A stretch of DNA of 27,794 nt. Source: an uncultured Lachnospiraceae bacterium (GTDB lineage: Bacteria > Bacillota > Clostridia > Lachnospirales > Lachnospiraceae). The notes beneath the pieces are model-generated. The model ran no database searches, was not told where the DNA came from, and saw only the letters and a list, made by a program, of their open reading frames with translations. Shown here piece by piece: positions 24,539-27,794 of the stretch (position 1 is the stretch's first letter; each line of letters starts with the position of its first letter). The position numbers and the translations under genes were made by a program. Where the stretch lies: the NCBI GenBank assembly GCA_910586585.1, contig CAJUKA010000055.1, positions 1-27,794 on the forward strand, in the 5' to 3' direction.

Positions 24539-25145
24539 TGTATATCTCCATCTTACTGTGACTTTGTGCAATAATATAATCCGATATTTCATTCAGACAG
24601 TCTTTTAAATTATGATTATCAAAATACCTTGTTATGCCCGCTTTGTCAAGGTTTTCTTTTGAAAAATCCTTTGTATCTGCAATAAATCGCCTGCAAAGTT
24701 CTTCATATTTGGGCAATACCTGTTTTTTTTCACGCTTGAGCGCACGCATCAACCGCTCACCATCCTCCAAATCAATATAAATAGGAACTACTTTGGATTC
24801 CCCAAAGTAATCCCTTATATTGATATAAGATTCCAGCGTTCCTATCACCAAATAATCATATTTTTCTAAAGTTATCTGAGAATCTTTTGCCATAAAATAA
24901 TGCCACATGCCATAAACCGTGTCATATGAACGGCATTCTATTATTTTGTTTTCTGTTTTTAGCTCTTGCAGCGCCTCAACAGTGGTAAAATAATACTCCA
25001 CGCCCTCCTGCTCTCCCGCACGTATCGGGCGCGTCGTATATGGAACAATTCTTTTAAGCTGAAGCGACTTGTTCTTGAGCAATCTTTTATATAGCGTGTC
25101 TTTTCCTGATGAACTTTTACCAATGATGCAAAAAATTCTTCCCAT
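24519..25145 (-). CDS. Guanylate kinase-like protein
   Basis: A 208-residue P-loop kinase. GKSSSGKDT (9-17) is the P-loop, and TTRPIRAGEQEGVEYYF (37-53) matches the GMP-binding segment of guanylate kinases. The remainder is divergent: the P-loop has a GKD rather than the common GKGT/S, and the tail beyond residue 160 is unlike housekeeping Gmk. In B. subtilis the comparable place before yaaR is held by thymidylate kinase, so a nucleotide kinase role fits the site, but it may be a paralogue with another substrate. The start at 25145 has an AGAGG site, nine bases after pyk. Confidence 0.8.
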   Translation of the reverse strand: MGRIFCIIGKSSSGKDTLYKRLLKNKSLQLKRIVPYTTRPIRAGEQEGVEYYFTTVEALQELKTENKIIECRSYDTVYGMWHYFMAKDSQITLEKYDYLVIGTLESYINIRDYFGESKVVPIYIDLEDGERLMRALKREKKQVLPKYEELCRRFIADTKDFSKENLDKAGITRYFDNHNLKDCLNEISDYIIAQSHSKMEIYNETNGF

Positions 25146-25154
25146 TCGTTTTCT

Positions 25155-26573
25155 CTATACCTCTACCACACGTATCATATTGGTGGTTCCTGCAATTCCA
25201 AGAGGCACTCCAGCAGTAATTACAACCTTATCTCCAGGTGCAATAATTCCTGCATCAATACTTGCCTTTACAGCCGCACTAAATAACTTTTCGGTATCAT
25301 CTTCCTTTTGAATCAGCAATGGCATAACTCCAAACAACAGAGAAAGCTGGCGATATACGGACTCATTCACCACACATCCTATCACTGGACAGCCTGGCTG
25401 GTATTTTGAAATCATACTTGCTGTAAATCCAGACATTGTAACAGTAATAATTGCTTTGGCTTTTAAATCCATCGCAGTTGTACAACATGCATGGCATATT
25501 GCAGTTGTTACATCCTCATTGTTTACCCAATTATGTCCTCTCTCTCTAAGCCTTGCATCATAACGGATATCCTGTTCTGCACGCTCTGCAATTCTGCTCA
25601 TTGTTTTGACTGCCTCGATTGGATATGCACCTGCGGCACTCTCTCCACTCAGCATTATGGCAGTTGTTCCGTCATAAATCGCATTTGCCACATCTGTTGT
25701 CTCTGCTCTTGTAGGTCTTGGATTTGAAATCATTGAATCAAGCATCTGTGTCGCTGTAATAACGATTTTGCCAAGCTTAAGAGCCTTACCAATCATCTTC
25801 TTTTGCAGTACGGGAACTTCCTCCATCGGAATTTCAACTCCCATATCACCTCTTGCTACCATAATTCCATCGGAAACTTCCAAAATTTCATCCAAATTAT
25901 CAATTCCCTGCATATTTTCAATTTTGGATATAATCTTCATTTTTCCATTATGGTCCTGGATAATTTTTCTCACAGCCAAGACATCATCCGCACACCTTAC
26001 AAACGATGCAGCAATATAATCATATCCCATTTTTGTGCCAAAAATAATATCATCTCTGTCAACATCACTGATATATGGCATAGAAAGAATTGCGCCCGGA
26101 ACATTAATTCCCTTGTGATTTGAAACATAGCCTCCATTTACTACTTCGCAGACAATGTCTGTATCTTCTATTGCTTTAATCGTTAATTCTATCAAGCCAT
26201 CGTCAATTAGAATACTTTTCCCTACTTCTACATCATTTTTCAGATTTTTGTAGGTAATCGATGCCCTCTTTGCTGTTCCCATAATCTCTTCTGTTGTAAG
26301 CCTAAACGTAGCACCTGGCTCAAGAAATGCCTTCCCGCCTTCAAAATCTCTCAGCCTTATTTCTGGTCCTTTGGTATCCTGCATTGTTGCAAGCGGCATT
26401 CCAAGCTCCTGCGCCGCTTTGCGTGCTCTTCCAAGTTTGAGTTCATGTTCTGCATGATCTCCATGCGAAAAATTAAATCTTGCTACATTCATTCCTGCAA
26501 GAAGCAATTCCTTTAATTTTTCCTCACTCTGGGATACTGGTCCAATTGTGCAGATAATTTTTGTTTTTCTCAT
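25155..26573 (-). CDS. pyk: Pyruvate kinase
   Basis: A 472-residue glycolytic enzyme making ATP and pyruvate from phosphoenolpyruvate and ADP. Recognised by KIICTIGPVS (4-13), ARFNFSHG (31-38), the active-site KIISKIENMQGIDN with its catalytic lysine, MVARGDMGVEIP and TATQMLDSM...PTRAE. It has the standard A/B/C domains but not the extra C-terminal PEP-utiliser domain of Bacillus Pyk. An AAAGGAG site precedes the ATG at 26573, inside the last codons of the upstream HD-domain gene (50-bp overlap). It is followed at nine bases by the guanylate kinase-like gene. Confidence 0.97.
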   Translation of the reverse strand: MRKTKIICTIGPVSQSEEKLKELLLAGMNVARFNFSHGDHAEHELKLGRARKAAQELGMPLATMQDTKGPEIRLRDFEGGKAFLEPGATFRLTTEEIMGTAKRASITYKNLKNDVEVGKSILIDDGLIELTIKAIEDTDIVCEVVNGGYVSNHKGINVPGAILSMPYISDVDRDDIIFGTKMGYDYIAASFVRCADDVLAVRKIIQDHNGKMKIISKIENMQGIDNLDEILEVSDGIMVARGDMGVEIPMEEVPVLQKKMIGKALKLGKIVITATQMLDSMISNPRPTRAETTDVANAIYDGTTAIMLSGESAAGAYPIEAVKTMSRIAERAEQDIRYDARLRERGHNWVNNEDVTTAICHACCTTAMDLKAKAIITVTMSGFTASMISKYQPGCPVIGCVVNESVYRQLSLLFGVMPLLIQKEDDTEKLFSAAVKASIDAGIIAPGDKVVITAGVPLGIAGTTNMIRVVEV

Positions 26574-27069
26574 ACAATGCTCCTTTCTGTCTTCTTTTTA
26601 ATCTTTTATCGTGAATTCTCCCCTTTTGTATACAAAGTGTCTCAAGCAGGGAACAATATTTATCCGCGGAAGTTACTATCCATGCTTCCCTGCACATAGG
26701 TGGTACGACTGTAAGCGGCCACATATGTTTAATGATAATATCTGTCTGCCTTGCTGTTAAATGGTACTCTTTTTTTGCATTCTGCAACGCTGTTGATGGA
26801 TGATAAAAACCATGCAGCCTATGTGGATTAATCCTATCGCTCTTATGCCAATCATACAAAAAATAATCGTGCAGCAACGCACCTCTCACTAAGTCCTTTG
26901 TATTACATTTTATCTTAAGTCTATCTCTAATATACAAACTCGCTTTTGCAACGTTAATACAATGTTCCTGCACAGACATACTTCCATGCTGCACATATGC
27001 TCTAGTACTCCTGAAATTATCTGACTCAAGAATATCATTTGCAAACTTTCTTAATTCATACTCATACAT
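26524..27069 (-). CDS. HD-domain protein
   Basis: A 181-residue putative metal-dependent phosphohydrolase. H36, H67-D68 (LLHDYFLYDW), H115 (IIIKHMWP) and D136 (TSADKYCSLLE) are in the order expected for the HD superfamily metal site. Substrates of small HD proteins of this type are not known. The start at 27069 has a GGGAGA site; the frame is open to 27138. The last 16 codons overlap pyk in another frame, and the end (KNKNYLHNWTSIPE) has a poorly conserved look, so the native stop may have been shifted. Confidence 0.82.
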   Translation of the reverse strand: MYEYELRKFANDILESDNFRSTRAYVQHGSMSVQEHCINVAKASLYIRDRLKIKCNTKDLVRGALLHDYFLYDWHKSDRINPHRLHGFYHPSTALQNAKKEYHLTARQTDIIIKHMWPLTVVPPMCREAWIVTSADKYCSLLETLCIQKGRIHDKRLKRRQKGALYEKNKNYLHNWTSIPE

Positions 27070-27373
27070 TATTTTTCTCCCATAAATGCGCAGAAAATCT
27101 TCTTGGAATCTTCGACACAAAAAACTCTGAACATACATCCTATATTTACATACAAAATTTATATTTAACCAATTTTTATGGTTTCATACTTTTACATTTT
27201 ATCATATATCTTGCTTTTTAAAAAGTTCATTTATTATTTTTTTGTTACTATAACTTAACAAAATAAAAAGCAATCCTTCTATGTAAATTGTTCACACTGC
27301 CACATTTTTTTATTAATCAAAAAAAGCGTTGGTCAACGGCAACACTCTGAAAAAACTTCATGATATTTTCTAT

Positions 27374-27404
27374 TAAAAAAATTGAGCGCACTGGCGCTCA
27401 ATTT
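27374..27404 (-). terminator. Second terminator after the tRNA cluster
   Basis: Perfect 11-bp stem AAATTGAGCGC / GCGCTCAATTT with a 4-base loop; on the minus strand it continues into a run of Ts. Very strong by eye. Confidence 0.88.
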
Positions 27405-27440
27405 GGATTCTGTATTCGCAATTTCCTATAAAATAAAAAA
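27404..27440. repeat. Intergenic 37-bp repeat, copy B
   Basis: 34 of 37 bases match copy A (13482-13518). It lies exactly between two terminators behind the tRNA cluster. Confidence 0.75.
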
Positions 27441-27458
27441 CACGATATACAACCGTGC
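27435..27458 (-). terminator. First terminator after the tRNA cluster
   Basis: Minus strand: GCACGG, loop TTGTATA, TCGTGT, then TTTTT. Six pairs including two G-T, so weaker than the second terminator, about 30 bases after tRNA-Phe. Confidence 0.5.
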
Positions 27459-27489
27459 GTCTATAAAATATTATTAAAATACGCTCAAA

Positions 27490-27562
<73 letters not shown>

Positions 27563-27567
27563 AGAAA

Positions 27568-27641
27568 TAGCGGGGACAGGATTTGAACCTGTGACCTTCG
27601 GGTTATGAGCCCGACGAGCTTCCAGACTGCTCCACCCCGCG
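27568..27641 (-). tRNA. Initiator tRNA-fMet (CAT)
   Basis: Seventy-four bases starting CGCGGGGTGGAGCAG. The anticodon stem has the three G-C pairs (GGG/CCC) that mark initiators, with anticodon CAT. Position 1 is C and position 72 is T, so the first pair is unpaired as required for formylation, although C1-A72 is the usual form. Discriminator A, no encoded CCA. Confidence 0.93.
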
Positions 27642-27654
27642 ATATAAGATTAGA

Positions 27655-27736
27655 TGGGTGGAGGTGGATTCGAACCACCGAAGCATAAAGCAGCAGATTT
27701 ACAGTCTGTCCCCTTTGGCCACTCGGGAATCCACCC
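27655..27736 (-). tRNA. tRNA-Tyr (GTA)
   Basis: Eighty-two bases with a long variable arm (class II), acceptor GGGTGGA/TCCACCC, CCCGAGTGGCCAAAGG in the D region and anticodon GTA in ACTGTAAAT. The CCA end is not encoded. Confidence 0.95.
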
Positions 27737-27740
27737 ATAA

Positions 27741-27794
27741 AGCCGATGATCGGACTCGAACCGATAACCTGCTGATTACAAATCAGCTGCTCTG
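27741..27794 (-). tRNA. tRNA-Thr (TGT), cut by the window end
   Basis: The 3' 54 bases are present: part of the D-arm, anticodon stem-loop CTGATTTGTAATCAG with anticodon TGT, T-arm ATCGGTTCGAGTCCGAT and the acceptor 3' strand with discriminator T. The 5' end lies beyond the window. It is the first visible gene of the Thr-Tyr-fMet-Phe run. Confidence 0.9.

Larger units (their letters stand above)
27070..27489. other. Intergenic region between the HD-domain gene and the tRNA cluster
   Basis: No gene is seen. The left 200 bases are the very AT-rich leader of the HD-domain gene with no promoter I can choose among several weak ones. The right part holds two terminators for the tRNA transcript with copy B of the 37-bp repeat between them. 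An imperfect stem near 27329-27347 (AGCGTTG/CAACACT) remains unexplained. Confidence 0.5.

Noticed and set aside
27111..27117. Exact reverse 0A-box heptamer TTCGACA before the HD-domain gene
   Set aside because: A 7-base match is expected by chance about once in 8 kb when both strands are counted, and no promoter element lies near it.
27319..27352. Possible third terminator behind the tRNA cluster
   Set aside because: The stem has a mismatch and the A/T tracts on both sides are common in this AT-rich region.

Overview
The window looks like a chromosomal segment of a low-GC, endospore-forming, anaerobic Firmicute, most likely a Lachnospiraceae-type clostridium. The reasons are strong AGGAGG-type ribosome sites, a spoIIE/tilS/hpt/ftsH cluster, a yaaR/holB/ricT/trmN6/rsmI cluster (both in the order known from Bacillus and clostridia), a FliB-type protein and tRNA genes without an encoded CCA. 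The organism is inferred from gene content, not from a search.

Left third (1-8,500), accessory and eroding. Bases 1-164 hold nothing callable. Two minus-strand genes follow (a small membrane protein and a DUF4291 protein), then an Rpn-like nuclease gene broken by one missing G, a 40-codon remnant of an inorganic pyrophosphatase gene that keeps its promoter and RBS, and a 155-bp MITE-like element. On the plus strand, a two-gene unit encodes an unrecognised membrane-anchored protein and a D,D-carboxypeptidase (PBP5/DacF type). It is followed by a BlaI-BlaR1-like pair with a promoter and operators in front. The BlaR1/M56 gene is broken twice: by an exact 368-bp tandem duplication and by a second 155-bp palindromic MITE. 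Removing both restores one 721-codon frame.

Middle (8,500-13,700). A DEAD-box RNA helicase with an attenuator-like leader, a FliB-type lysine methylase convergent with and overlapping an AI-2E-family transporter, and a ferritin-like (spore coat type) protein. The gap before ftsH holds a strong extended -10 promoter and a perfect terminator, which together predict an unannotated C-rich small RNA.

Right half (13,800-27,800), conserved housekeeping on the minus strand, read right to left. A tRNA run (Thr, Tyr, initiator Met, Phe) ends in two terminators. Then comes an HD-domain protein, pyk, a guanylate kinase-like gene, a SAM methyltransferase, yaaR, holB, ricT, trmN6 and rsmI, closely spaced and probably cotranscribed in blocks. 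acpP follows with its own promoter and terminator, then spoIIE, tilS, hpt and ftsH. The spoIIE homologue has only the cytoplasmic part of the protein. Its promoter has a 21-bp spacer and Spo0A-box-like sequences, the architecture known for Spo0A-activated promoters.

No complete new defence or biosynthetic system is visible. The most interesting signals are the doubly broken and potentially revertible BlaR1 gene, the small RNA candidate, a 37-bp intergenic repeat that twice sits beside a terminator, the attenuated helicase leader and the membrane-less SpoIIE.
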